DNA from: Gerris lacustris
Taxonomy: Eukaryota > Arthropoda > Insecta > Hemiptera > Gerridae
Reading direction: 5' to 3'
NCBI GenBank assembly: GCA_951217055.1
Contig: OX578282.1
Span: forward strand, 58,845,311-58,909,310
DNA length: 64,000 nt
This document shows, piece after piece, positions 1 through 10,140 of this stretch. The notes beneath the pieces are model-generated. The model made no database searches and was not told the origin of the DNA. It was given only the letters and a program-made list of their open reading frames with translations. Made by a program: the position numbers and the translations under genes. How positions within the stretch are numbered: the stretch's first letter is position 1; every line of letters starts with the position of its first letter.

Positions 1-41
1 CGATTGTTTAGGCCAGTCACCGTAGACACAAAAATCCTGTT

Positions 42-638
42 AGGTCGCAAAAAATTGGAGAGTTCTGATTTTTTGGGATGTTGTTAGGATAGACACCAAT
101 AGTGTGAAACCAAGTTTGCAGCTTCGAAAGACCTGTGCTAACTGCGTGGTGCTCGAAAAACCTTCTACTTTTCGGACTTTCTTCCGTTTTTGGCTTATAA
201 CTTCTAAAAAGTGCATCCTACGGAAAAAGTTAATCTGTACACTTTTAAAGAAGACAATATTTTTTACAATTTGAGCACAACCGCAGCCCTGTAGGTCTAA
301 TAGCTTTTGAGATATAGCACTTCGAAAATTGGCAATTTTTCCCAAAAAGTTCGAAATTGTCGTTTTAGCCATCTTCCGAGCAGAATATCAACTAAAAATA
401 CTCATCCTACAAGGAAAGCATAAGGAATGAAGTTGTAGAACAGTTAATTAGCTTTAATTTAAGCACAAGCAAAATCCTATAGGACCAATAGTTCCTCTGT
501 TATCAGAATAAAACGAAAAATGAAGATATTGGATTTTTCAGGAAATGGAGCCTGACGAATTGCAGTACTTTTGTAAAGGATAAGAAAGACATAACTCAGT
601 GGAAAATGGTTAATATAGTGCAAAATAAAATTGAGTAC
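42..638 (+). repeat. Left terminal inverted repeat (~597 bp)
   Basis: It matches 3683-4280 in reverse complement with only scattered differences, for example near 78, and a short indel near 508. The similarity resumes weakly to about 657 after a gap. An uninterrupted 110-codon frame runs outward on the minus strand (372-40). A shorter, diverged echo of part of the arm lies at 694-735. Near-identity of two 600-bp arms implies recent activity or gene conversion. Confidence 0.9.
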
Positions 639-779
639 AATTATTATAAGGTATAAATTAGGTCCCGAGATACAGCACTTTATAAATTGATATCAATATT
701 GTAAAACGAAGTGCGTAGCTTCGAAAGACCTGTGCTAGCAGCAGGTTGTAGAAGCGAGGTTGAAGTGGTGAGGTACCCA

Positions 780-1038
780 ACGCTCGAGTCCCTCCGGCCC
801 GCACTCGGCCCTTCTCGTGAATTCCCCCTCCCCTCCCCGGCCGCTATATCTAGAATCTAGTACACAATTATTCAGTGTCAGTGTGATTTAAATTAAAACG
901 GCCGTGTCATAATCTAATTGTTTCAACTGTGACCTGACTATTCTTTTCTTAAGAGTGAACCGATTGAGCACGAAAATAAAATACTGAGAGTGGACTGAGC
1001 GCAGACCTTACAAACTGCTGAGTCAACTGAGCGTAAGT
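780..1038 (+). promoter_or_regulatory. GC-rich putative promoter and 5' leader exon with splice donor
   Basis: A C-rich block at about 783-843 stands out from the AT-rich surroundings. It is followed by a leader-like stretch ending in a strong donor, GTAAGT at 1033-1038. The motif ACTGAGCG recurs at about 993 and 1027, with related forms downstream. The order (GC-rich block, leader, donor, then the nuclease frame ~1.1 kb further on) suggests the element's gene is transcribed rightward with a 5' intron. The hAT-type insertion would then lie in or near that intron. No TATA box was assigned; this is an inference. Confidence 0.35.
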
Positions 1039-1274
1039 ACTTCTTTAGATTTACTATTTATTTAAGACAGTATTGATTGAGCGCGAAAGTAAAATTTTTG
1101 TGTTGGACTAGCGTAACCTGGGCCACATATTATATAGAAATGGAAAAACTGGCAAATATAATGTATACCTACACCCATATTATGATTCAAGTATTTCTTT
1201 ATATTAATAAAAATTGCAATAATTATGGAAACTTTTTCATTTTATAGTCTTTCTAAAAAAAAGCTATATAAGCT

Positions 1275-2037
1275 TAGAGTTGCCAGATTTCTGAATGTAA
1301 AAACTGGGACGCCCCCCTTCCGGGGGGTCCGGGGGAAAATTTTGAAAAAATTACCTCTCAAACAGCGGCTTTTATGCATTTCTGAGGTTACATTTGATTT
1401 TAATACTTTGACATTTGTCATACATTTGTCATTGGTGTAGTTCGTTGGCAAAAAAGTATTAACATAAGTACACATTTTTCTTTTAATACAAAATTAAAAA
1501 AAAATAGTAATTGTAATACAATAAAAGTTGTACACCTAATCATTGTAGATTAAATAGATCAGTCAATAGCCATTATGAAATATTATTTAAAATCTATAAT
1601 AAACTGTCATTCTATGATAATGATAATAGTTTTTCGTTGTTGCCCCAACCTCAAACATTGGGGGGGGGGGGGGGGCGTCTCTGTGGCGACGACGCCCGTG
1701 CTGTAAGTAACTTACCATACAATATATGAATCCTCAATACAGTACAATATCGGTATCATATAAAAAAAATCTTTGATTTATAAAATACTTCTTATCTATA
1801 AAACTATTGTACCTTTGCTTTCTAAAACTACGCATTTATTAATTATTTTATAGCATAAATTATCAGCTTTTTCTTGCACCTAAATATCATTATATTACTA
1901 TTATATTTATTATAAATAAATTACTTCTTCAGTAAAAACCGGGACATTTTGGGTTCCCGAAAAGTGTCTTCGGGACACCGGGACTTTGAGTCAAAAACCA
2001 GGACAATCCCGGAAAACCGGAACGTCTGGCAACCCTA
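1275..2037. mobile_element. Nested hAT-type non-autonomous element, 8-bp TSD
   Basis: The 8-bp sequence TATAAGCT occurs directly before (1267-1274) and directly after (2038-2045) this 763-bp segment. The segment begins TAGAGTTGCCAGA and ends, in reverse complement, TAGGGTTGCCAGA. Eight-base target duplications and short TAGGG-type ends are typical of hAT elements. No coding capacity was recognised. Inside are a run of about 16 G near 1660 and two diverged stretches rich in CCGGGAC. It is younger than the element it interrupts. Confidence 0.8.
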
Positions 2038-2161
2038 TATAAGCTACATCAAGCCCAGTTACTCTACACCATGTACATACGCCATATCGACCTGTATTCA
2101 GTGAATCCCATGATAAAGGACGGAAGATGGAAAATTTATTTAAAAAAAATTATCTGTTGGA

Positions 2162-3450
2162 GAAAGTACGTTTGTTGTAGTGGACGGAGGGTACTTGCTT
2201 CATAAGGTTATATGGCCAAGGAACTGCTCAGTGAGGGAAATAGTAGCTGCTTACAATACCTACACGTTCAACCATTTTGGGAAAAATGTGTCTGTTGTAT
2301 TCGACGGCTACCCAGAAGAGGGGGTTGCTAGGAGCACAAAAGCAGCAGAGCGTTTACGTCGTTATGCACAGCGTGTAGTGATATCATTTTTGAAGGATCG
2401 ACACTGATCAAACTGCCCCAAGAAAGGTTTTTGTCCAACCCCAAAAACAAGCAGTGCTTGATCAACTTTATCTGTACTGGCCTGGAGAGCCAAGGGGTTG
2501 AAACGAAGCAAGCCCCAGAGGACGCCGACTGCCTCATTGTGAGGACAGCATTGGAGAAGAGCAAGGAGTACGAGCACGTCATAATCACTGGAGAGGATGT
2601 CGACCTCTTGGTGCTCCTTAATGGCCTGGGCTACTGCACACAAAATGTTTTCTTCCAGAAGAGTGGCAAGGGTGGAACAGGTTGTGAGCAGTTCTCCTCA
2701 ACATCATTCATTCGAGGAGGGCTCCCATTCCCCCCTGGTATAGAGTTGTTCCTTCACGCCATCACTGGTTGCGACACCACCTCTGCCCTTTTCTGGCAAG
2801 GGAAAACGAAGATGTTGAGCGTCCTTTCAAAACATCTAGACCTTCTTGACGCGGCTGCCACGTTTCTTAACCATGACGCCACCCATGAGGAGCTAGCCTC
2901 TGCTGGCAACAAATGTCTCGTGGCGATGTATGGTGGGGGAAAAGACGCCTCTCTCCACGACCTGCGTTATGGGATATTTGTCCGATCTGCTGTCAACGCC
3001 AGAGTCCACCTTGCTCGTCTGCCCCCAACCGAAGAGGCTGCTGCCCAACATTCCTTCAGAACCTACCATCAGGTGCAAAAGTGGTTGGGAGTAGAGAAAG
3101 AGCCCACCAACTGGGGCTGGTCAAGAAGCCAGCAGGGGCTGATACCGGTGACCTCAACCAAGGAACCAGCGCCGCTAACCCTGTTGAAATTCCTGTCATG
3201 CAGGTGCCAGAAAGGGTGCGGAGGAGGGAACTGCTCCTGCCGGAGGGCAGGGCTGAAATGCTCTGCTCTTTGTAAAGTTTGTCAGGGGAAGACTTGCCTA
3301 AATACTCCTTACTTAGCCATGGATGAGTCGGATGAAGAAGATGACGTCGACGACCCTTCACCAGTAGTTTCTGGAAATAGATCTAATCCAAAAACAGAGG
3401 AGCTTTCTTACGAACCTGGGCCTTCCAAAAGAACACGACTGCATCTCTAA
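2162..3450 (+). pseudogene. FEN/XPG-like PIN nuclease fused to CXC (tesmin-like) domain, frameshifted
   Basis: Two frames must be joined. The first (about 2162-2380) reads through VVVDGGYLLHKV and VFDGY. The second (2377-3450) carries PEDADCLIV, GEDVDLLVLL and ITGCDTTSALF. The spacing and acidic residues match the FEN1/XPG nuclease pattern: an early Asp, the Asp of VFDG, an Asp/Glu pair, the paired Asp before a hydrophobic strand, and the Asp of GCD followed by a GK-rich turn. A CXC domain follows (first Cys about 3199): C-x-C, a GCGGG turn, C-x-C, further Cys pairs and a final C-x-N. An acidic tail ends the protein. The frame changes near 2372-2380, and upstream of 2162 the best frame differs again, so this copy is broken at least once. 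The coding part is much richer in GC than its flanks. Similar proteins recur in insect genomes as repeated, uncharacterised predictions. The domain reading is firm; the biological role is unknown. Confidence 0.7.
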
Positions 3451-3682
3451 GTGCGTCAAGGTAACCCTAATATTACATACCTACCCCAATGTTGTAATTT
3501 ATTATAAAATTGATAACGCATTTAACAAATGCTAATTTACATTTTGTTGTGTATTTCTGGTACAGGATTCAGCTGAGGTCCTGCCATAATTTATCGTTTA
3601 ACATTTCACGTCCCAGGTCCCTCAAACTATCAAAACAAATTTTATAAAATGTTGATGTAATTTTGTTAAATGTATACCTTAT

Positions 3683-4280
3683 GTACTCAATTTTATTTTG
3701 CACTATATTAACCATTTTCCACTGAGTTATGTCTTTCTTATCCTTTACAAAAGTACTGCAATTCGTCAGGCTCCATTTCCTGAAAAATCCAATATCTTCA
3801 TTTTTCGTTTTTTTTCTGATAACAGAGGAACTATTGGTCCTATAGGATTTTGCTTGTGCTTAAATTAAAGCTAATTAACTGTTCTACAACTTCATTCCTT
3901 ATGCTTTCCTTGTAGGATGAGTATTTTTAGTTGATATTCTGCTCGGAAGATGGCTAAAACGACAATTTCGAACTTTTTGGGAAAAATTGCCAATTTTCGA
4001 AGTGCTATATCTCAAAAGCTATTAGACCTACAGGGCTGCGGTTGTGCTCAAATTGTAAAAAATATTGTCTTCTTTAAAAGTGTACAGATTAACTTTTTCC
4101 GTAGGATGCACTTTTTAGAAGTTATAAGCCAAAAACGGAAGAAAGTCCGAAAAGTAGAAGGTTTTTCGAGCACCACGCAGTTAGCACAGGTCTTTCGAAG
4201 CTGCAAACTTGGTTTCACACTATTGGTGTCTATCCTAACAACATCCCAAAAAATTAGAACTCTCCAATTTTTTGCGACCT
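3683..4280 (-). repeat. Right terminal inverted repeat (~598 bp)
   Basis: Inverted partner of the left arm. The same outward-reading frame is open here (3950-4312, plus strand). That frame resembles no family I know and is probably a by-product of the arm sequence. Outside the arm, GGCCAGTCA is shared again at 4294-4302 after a short non-matching stretch. Confidence 0.9.
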
Positions 4281-4310
4281 ACGATGTTTTAAATGACTGG
4301 CCTATGTTAT

Positions 4311-4663
4311 AATGACGCCATACTTTGATATACCCAAATAATGCGTGATTTGCGTAATTTTACAGGTTTTAACAAAAATATGTAGAGGTCCGAATTGAAG
4401 TACAAAAGAGTTTAACGGACAAGATAATATATCAATATATAAAGTCTTGAAAGAGGTCGATAGTGAGATAACGCGTTATCAGAAGGGGCCCCATATTCTG
4501 TAGTTCTGCCCAATAATGTATTGAATAAGTTTTGTAATGTATTTGGTGTTAAATCCACAGCTTTGGTAATTTTATTCGAAAATTGTAATTTGTAATTGTT
4601 TTAAATGAGAGACCATCTCACCATTCTTATTTTATCTTTGTCTATAGAGTAGACAGACGAAGA
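4311..4663. other. AT-rich flank, nothing recognised
   Basis: Unique-looking AT-rich sequence between the inverted-repeat element and the palindromic array. No coding frame or repeat was recognised. Confidence 0.5.
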
Positions 4664-4874
4664 CAGTCTAAAAAATGTATAGACTATGGAACATAGTCTA
4701 AAAAACTTATAGACTATGGAACATAGTCTAAAAAACTTATAGACTATGGAACATAGTCTAAAAAACTTATAGACTATGGAACATAGTCTATAAGTTTTTT
4801 AGACTATGTTCCATAGTCTATAAGTTTTTTAGACTATGGAACATAGTATAAAAAACTTATAGACTATGGAACAT
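4664..4874. repeat. 30-bp palindromic tandem repeat with an internal inversion
   Basis: The 30-bp unit is built on the near-palindrome GACTATGGAACATAGTC plus an A-rich spacer. It starts at 4681, 4711, 4741 and 4771, then appears inverted around 4790-4830, and resumes forward at 4831 and 4861. The inversion makes a longer palindrome centred near 4785-4815. Confidence 0.9.
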
Positions 4875-4889
4875 CAGCCCTTTTGCATC

Positions 4890-5160
4890 CATGTAACTTA
4901 AGTATCCCCCTATATTCTTTTTTGTCTTATTATTTATTTAGACAAAGGAACATATACAGAGTAATATATATTCCTTAGTCTAAATTACTATTAAGACGAA
5001 GATTTAGTCCAATGTACCTTGGGACAAAGGAATATCACACTTGGGTCTATAAATGTGATAATATCCCTTAGTCTAATGAACTATTAAGACAAAGGTATAT
5101 TAAATATATGCTAAGAAAACTGTAGAATTCATTGTCCTACAGTTTTCTGTATAAGATTTA
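4890..5160. repeat. Interspersed repeat, family H copy
   Basis: It contains TTTAGTCCAATGT followed by a GGGACAAAGGAATATCACAC-like segment. Both recur at about 7310-7360 and 25255-25310. The family has no coding capacity. Its members seem to fold around short inverted CCTTTGTC/GACAAAGG motifs. Confidence 0.6.
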
Positions 5161-5990
5161 GTCTTAGATGTGATAAAACTCGATTTTTAAAATTACTTAA
5201 TAAAGATTCTCAATGTGAGACTAACACACAAACCTTTGAGACTTTTGTTGGGCAAAATATTGTTTAGAACCAAGAGGGGTGCTTAAGTAAACAAGTGCCG
5301 AAAAAAGTAATATAGCAACGACATTATGGCACAAAAAAGTATAAATTAGAATCTAAAATATAATAGTATGACAAATAATCGATAATATCTACGGTACAAA
5401 ATGCGAATTTTTTTACTGATTCATGTCTGCTGGAATTCGAAACACAACATTTTATCTTACTTTTTGTTTGCTTCGACACAGCGATTATGTTCATCGTGAA
5501 CTATAAATATTATACATTTTTATAAAATTTTGAGGTTTTGATGTACTATTATTGTTCTTTTGAAGTTTTTACATTCGTTTCGGAGTGTTTATGCTATCCC
5601 ATGTACATCTCCCCACCCATAAAACCCCATAATTCCAGCATTTTCCGTAAGAACATAAATGGACATTTCATGCATTTTTTTTTTAAACAAACATTATTGA
5701 CTCGGAAATTCTCAGGGGATATAAGTTCGGGAAATATATCGTATCTGACCCACTTATTAGGTTTTTTTTTTATTCTGATTTTGATCTTTTTTTTTTAAAA
5801 GTGTTCCCGTTGAAATTCTTAGAACATAGGTATCTTTAGTTTTACGAGTTATTTATTGTTCTTAAAATGACATAAGGAACAATAAAAAATAGAACGAATT
5901 CAATCTGACCACTAGACAAAAATGGGTTCTTAAGTGCAGATTCACGATTTATATCACCATTAAATGTCATAGTTCAAGGTGTGTACATAC
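5161..5990. other. Part of an intron of the left desaturase gene
   Basis: AT-rich DNA immediately downstream (minus strand) of the desaturase exon at 5991-6219, so presumably its first coding intron, which continues leftward. It holds homopolymer T runs near 5670, 5760 and 5788. No second desaturase exon was found here or in 1-5160. Confidence 0.5.
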
Positions 5991-6219
5991 CGAATAAAAA
6001 TGTCGCAAAATAAGCTTGACCAGATAAAACAAGGAATAGTCCATATAATGCTGCTAAATGAAGAAACGAGCATATCATTACGTTTGTCCATACTACGTCC
6101 AATTTATACACGTACTCTTTTTCCGATTTCTCTTTGTTCTGTTGTGTTATATCTGTTCTATTTTCTGCTTCTGTTGCAGTTCTCGGTGTCGTAGCTATTA
6201 TAAACTGGTTAGGGGCCAT
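5991..6219 (-). CDS. First coding exon of a second acyl-CoA desaturase gene (partial)
   Basis: This is the N-terminal exon of an ER-membrane acyl-CoA desaturase, which introduces a double bond into fatty acyl-CoA using a di-iron centre and cytochrome b5. The ATG at 6219-6217 begins MAPNQ, the same MAPN start as the complete gene further right. The frame is open upstream to 6300, but AG acceptor-like sites precede this ATG, so I take the upstream part as 5' UTR or intron. A hydrophobic segment (VVWTNVMICSFLHLAALYG) matches transmembrane helix 1 of the family. The exon ends TTC G followed by GTATGT, the same phase and place as exon 1 of the complete gene. It has 76 codons plus one base. The histidine-box exons are absent between 1 and 5990, so they lie off the left edge or the gene is truncated. 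Confidence 0.85.
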
Positions 6220-6422
6220 AACTGGGCGTTTTTCTTCATCTGAAAAACCATATGATTCTGAATAATCTGAAATCTGAAAAATGTTTTTATAGGCTGTCAT
6301 TGATACATCATTTTATGACATTTAATTACATCTTTTTTTAAAAAATATTATTATCTACCACATTACTTTTCTTTGGTAGAGAACAGGGGTATCCAACTCC
6401 AGTATTCTAGAGGTGTAAGAGC

Positions 6423-6702
6423 ACTAGCGCTCCACGAGAATATGGTGGTTAAAATTGTAAACTACTTATGATCTTTTGACATTTGTACTATTTTGTAAAT
6501 AAACAATACAAAAAAATAAACAGCCTCGGTGGCCGAATGAGATGCGCGATGGCTCAGAATGAGAAAGTTCCCGGGTTCGAATCTAGAAAATTGACAAATT
6601 AATTTATTAATTTATTTCTTTGAATTAAGAAGCTCTATATCTTTTGAATGGTGTAAAAGATTTAGTTTCAATATAAACCAAAATTCCCGTGGAGCGCTAG
6701 TA
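6423..6702. mobile_element. Miniature element with 19-bp inverted ends and a tRNA-like core
   Basis: The ends ACTAGCGCTCCACGAGAAT (6423-6441) and, in reverse complement, ACTAGCGCTCCACGGGAAT match with one mismatch. Inside, at about 6522-6590, is a tRNA-like stretch. No clear target duplication was seen. It could be a MITE that captured a SINE head. Confidence 0.5.
6522..6590 (+). repeat. tRNA-like SINE head or tRNA pseudogene
   Basis: An A-box-like GGTGGCCGAATGAGATG is followed about 45 bases later by a perfect B-box GGGTTCGAATC. The intervening arms do not fold into a proper anticodon stem, so this is a SINE head or pseudogene and not a working tRNA. Pol III promoter activity is possible. 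Confidence 0.5.
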
Positions 6703-6971
6703 GTCTAACACAGGTAGATAAAGAGGGGAGTTGGAAATCTTTCCGTTTAAGGATTCTATGATCGCTGGTAGAGAATGATTTTCTCAGATAAATGCTACAG
6801 ATGAGTCGTGTATGAGTTCTAATTAATAATAATTTTGATAACAAGTTTAAATTTAAAACGAATGTTTTAAATTAAAAATATGTTTGTTATACTTTTTTAT
6901 ATTTATTTTTTTTACAAAAATGTCCTCGTGAGAAAAACATGAGTCCTGTTTATTTTCACACATAACAATAG

Positions 6972-7198
6972 TCCCGCCGATAGCCTCAGATTGATTTGAA
7001 CCGTCTGCGCTCTTTAACTTTTGCTAAATTAATACTTTAATTCATGTGAAAAATCAAAACAATTTTAAACATAAAAAAAAAATCAGGGAAAACATTTAAA
7101 CAAATTACATAATAATAGCTTGTAAAAGTATAAAATCAATAAAGTACGTAATCGTGATAGGATGCGAGAAAGCTACGTGCCACACTAATTGGCAGTTT
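6972..7198 (+). repeat. Family B interspersed repeat, 3' part
   Basis: It matches the 3' half of the fuller copy at 28600-29222: GATAGCCTCAGATT..., CTGCGCTCTTTAACTTTTGC, and the terminal GGATGCGAGAAAGCT and GTGCCACACTAATTGGCAG. Family B is the commonest repeat in the window. Confidence 0.8.
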
Positions 7199-7239
7199 AT
7201 TTGATTTACCAAACCATCTTTAATTGAACTTATATGTTC

Positions 7240-7600
7240 TTTAGGTACTTCTTCAGATTGTTACTCCCCTATGGGGTTTTAGAATATAAATGACTATAAT
7301 TAAATAACTATTAAGACAAAGTGATGTTTAGTCCAATGTTCTTTGGGACAAAGAAATATCACACTTCTGTTTTTATAAGGGGAGTAACAGTCTAAAGAAG
7401 AACATTCCATACACCTTCTTTAGATTGTTACTCCCCTCTGATTTTACTATAAGGGGAGTAACAAAACAATCTAAAGAAGTGCCACAATGACTACGTTTCA
7501 TGAATTTTCAAAAACCTTTTGAAAACTGTTTTGGCATTCAAAACCCCCGTATAAATAAAACAGAGGGGAGTAACAAACTAAAGAAGTGCCGTTTTTTATA
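7240..7600. repeat. Family H repeats with inverted TTACTCCCC ends
   Basis: The motif TTCTTTAGATTGTTACTCCCC and its inverse GGGGAGTAACAGTCTAAAGAA alternate at about 7252, 7377, 7417, 7457 and 7564, so two or three miniature hairpin elements are packed or nested here. The inner sequence TTTAGTCCAATGT is shared with 5000 and 25270. Non-coding. Confidence 0.7.
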
Positions 7601-7689
7601 CGCATGGTATTTAATATGCTTGTTCTGTAACATAATAAATCTACATTTTAGAGAAATAGTTTCTGAGTTCTTGCCATTATATAGATTGA

Positions 7690-9000
7690 AATTTTAGGAT
7701 TGCATCGCCTCATCCACCCTGGATCTTCGCCCAAAGATCAAATTGATAAAAATAAATTTTTTGGGTATATTTCGACTTATAATCAAAAATGCAATTTTTA
7801 AAAATATTTTTATTTATATTTCTAATTTACTTATGAGTACTTTTCATTTAATACCCACCGAAAAATTTAAAAAAAAAAAAAAAAAAAAATTGGCTCACTC
7901 TGAATGTCCGGACACAATATTTGCAATTTATTATAAAGTGTGATTTTTCTTGGGAAATATGTATCACCCCATTATAAGGTAATAGCATGAATTATTTTAT
8001 CATTTTAAGACTAGATGTTATAGAGTGGTTGGGTGGATAACATTTATTGGGGGTGCAATTTTGCAGCTAAAAACGCAATATTGGTGGTTAAAAGCCCAAT
8101 ACTCATAAAATGTTATATATATTTGTGATCTACTCTTCAGTAGCTTTCATTTGATACCCCTGTAGAATTTGTTTTAAAAATTAACTTAGCACATTTATAG
8201 GATTTTGTAGATACTTCTCAAAACCCTTATGCCGAAGGTGATGTGTCCGTCTGTCCGTCGCTCTTTGGTTCATAGGGCCCAATCCGTTAAAGCGAAAGTG
8301 CTGAAATTTGAAACACTGGTGCAACTTTTTGACTCAACCACAGGAAAAATATACACAATGTCAAAATTAAATATGTGCATGCGCAATTCGCAAAAATGTG
8401 GTAAATTTAAAAATTTATATTTTTTTTAATTTTCGAATGGGGTATCAAATGAAAGCTGCTGAAGAGTAGGAGACAAATATATATATGCTTTTTTAAATGT
8501 TGCATTCCTTATTGGGTAAAAAAATCAAAATATACCCCAAAAAAATCCCCCCCACCACTATATAACGGCTGGTCCTAAAATTTCTAATGCCTTATTGAGG
8601 GGCGATACAAATTTTCTTATGAATGTAATTTATCTTATCGTTATTACCGATATAAAACATTGTAACCCCCCGGGGGATCGAACTCGGGACCCTTGAGATC
8701 GAAGAAAAAAAAATTATTTCATAACGGGTATGCTTAATCATCTACAAAACCCTAAAAAGTACTTGGACGCAAGTACTTCCCTGTGATTTTTATGCATTAC
8801 GCATGGGCATATTAAATGTTCAACTTCTCTATATTATATTTCCTATGTTTGGGTCAAAAAGTTACGCCAGTATTTAAAATTTCAACTCTCTAGCGCGAAC
8901 GGTTTGGGGGTTATGAGCCTAATTATGACGGACAGACAGACACTTCACCCTCAGCATAAGGGTTTCAAGGATGATCTATTAAAACCCTAAAAAGTACTGT
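7690..9000. repeat. Cluster of family E repeats in both orientations
   Basis: A forward copy spans about 8050-8560, with AAAACCCTTATGCCGAAGG and the GTCCGTCTGTCCGTC box at 8246. An inverted partner at about 8750-8975 carries TAAAAAGTACTTGGACGC and a GACGGACAGACAGAC box near 8930. The same modules recur at 40980-41700 and 42780-42850. A poly-A run sits at about 7870-7889. A B-box-like, inverted GATCGAACTCGGGACC occurs at 8667. No protein gene. Confidence 0.7.
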
Positions 9001-9824
9001 AGTAAGTGCCTTTTATAGAGGATTTAAATTTATATCAAGTTAATTATTCTACTTTAACTTTTCTTTTGGTAAATATTTTAGTTCGTAATTGTCCTTTAAA
9101 TGATTAATTAAGTGAGTGTGGAATAAATAAATAATGGTTGAAACCAGTCTGTATACAAACATTTGAATGAGCGAAATTTGTAAATTGATAGTCAAAAAAT
9201 CACAATTAAATAGCTAATGTTAAATACAGAATGGTTTTTGTCGACTTTAGTTGGTTATCAGCAATTAACTGTCGACGGCACTAAAACCGGTCTGTGTTTA
9301 ATATTAGTAATTTTGGTTTGGACCACTTTATTTGATCGTCAGCAATTAACTAAAACTCAAATATGGTCTCTGTTAATCATTAGCTATTGTTAAAATATGA
9401 ATTGTTAGTGGAGGTCATCATGAAATGTTAAATGAATTTATTCACCATTTATTGCTGACAAATTTAACGTCAGGAATAAATTAATGACCCGAAACCGGTA
9501 TGTGTTACACGTTAACTATTGTGGTTTATATCAATACACTAATGATTTTTTATGTTTTATTTACCTTTATTATAGGTTTTTATTGTATTATAGGTTTTAT
9601 TTTACCTAAAACAACTAATTCAAGTAATATTAGCAAATTTATTCCATTTTTAATATTTAATTTAAAAATATAACACATATACTTTATCCTATATGAACGT
9701 TCCTCTCCTATAATGAAGTTCCTCTTGCATCAATGTGTGCATATTTGGATTTATTTTCTCAGTATTAAAGTTAATATTCTATAACTATTCTAGCGCTATA
9801 CATATCAGCGTTGCTGGTCTAGTA
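9001..9824. other. AT-rich spacer with short dispersed repeats
   Basis: The phrase CAGCAATTAACT recurs at about 9257 and 9340, and GTTAATN-rich sequence repeats loosely, which suggests a decayed repeat. No gene was recognised. Confidence 0.4.
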
Positions 9825-10140
9825 ATACTCATATTACGTTTAAGTAGTTGACAAGACAACAATAGATGAGATTAAGTAAATTAAAAAAATGGCAAAAATA
9901 CTCAAATTACGTCAAAATGATTGGCAAGTGAACAATAAGTTTAAAGTAAAATGAATTAAATAAAATATAACAAAAATGAAAATAATACTCGTATTACGTC
10001 AAAATGGTTAACAAGTGAACAATAGATATTAAGTAAAGGGAGTTAAATAAAATATTTTAAAAAAATGACAAAAATACTCAAATTACGTCAAAAGGATTGA
10101 CAAGTGAACAATAAATTTAAAGTAAAGGGAATTAAATAAC
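9825..10140. repeat. Tandem array, 73-89 bp period, four copies
   Basis: The marker TACTC followed by a TATTACGT- or AATTACGTCAAAA-like core begins at 9826, 9899, 9986 and 10075. Each copy continues with GACAAGTGAACAATA and ends in an A-rich AATTAAATAA segment. Copies are diverged. Confidence 0.75.

Larger units (their letters stand above)
11..4302 (+). mobile_element. DNA element with long terminal inverted repeats carrying a PIN-nuclease/CXC gene
   Basis: The two ends are inverted copies of each other. The block at 42-638 matches the reverse complement of 3683-4280 almost base for base, and a further 9 bp (GGCCAGTCA) matches at 11-19 and 4294-4302. Between the arms lie a GC-rich putative promoter, a nested hAT-type element and a broken nuclease-like gene. 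Long inverted arms around a nuclease gene suggest a cut-and-paste or self-synthesising DNA element. I see no recognisable DDE transposase, so this copy is probably non-autonomous or decayed. Academ-type transposons are known to carry an XPG-like nuclease beside their transposase, so a relationship is possible but unproven. I could not find a convincing target-site duplication, and the left end may continue beyond the window. Confidence 0.75.

Noticed and set aside
40..372. 110-codon frame conserved in both inverted arms
   Set aside because: It exists because the arms are copies. It has no recognised motif and no promoter or codon bias, so it is noted as a curiosity and not annotated as a gene.
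4664..4874. CRISPR-like array
   Set aside because: Units are contiguous without unique spacers and the setting is a eukaryotic nuclear genome; it is a palindromic tandem repeat.
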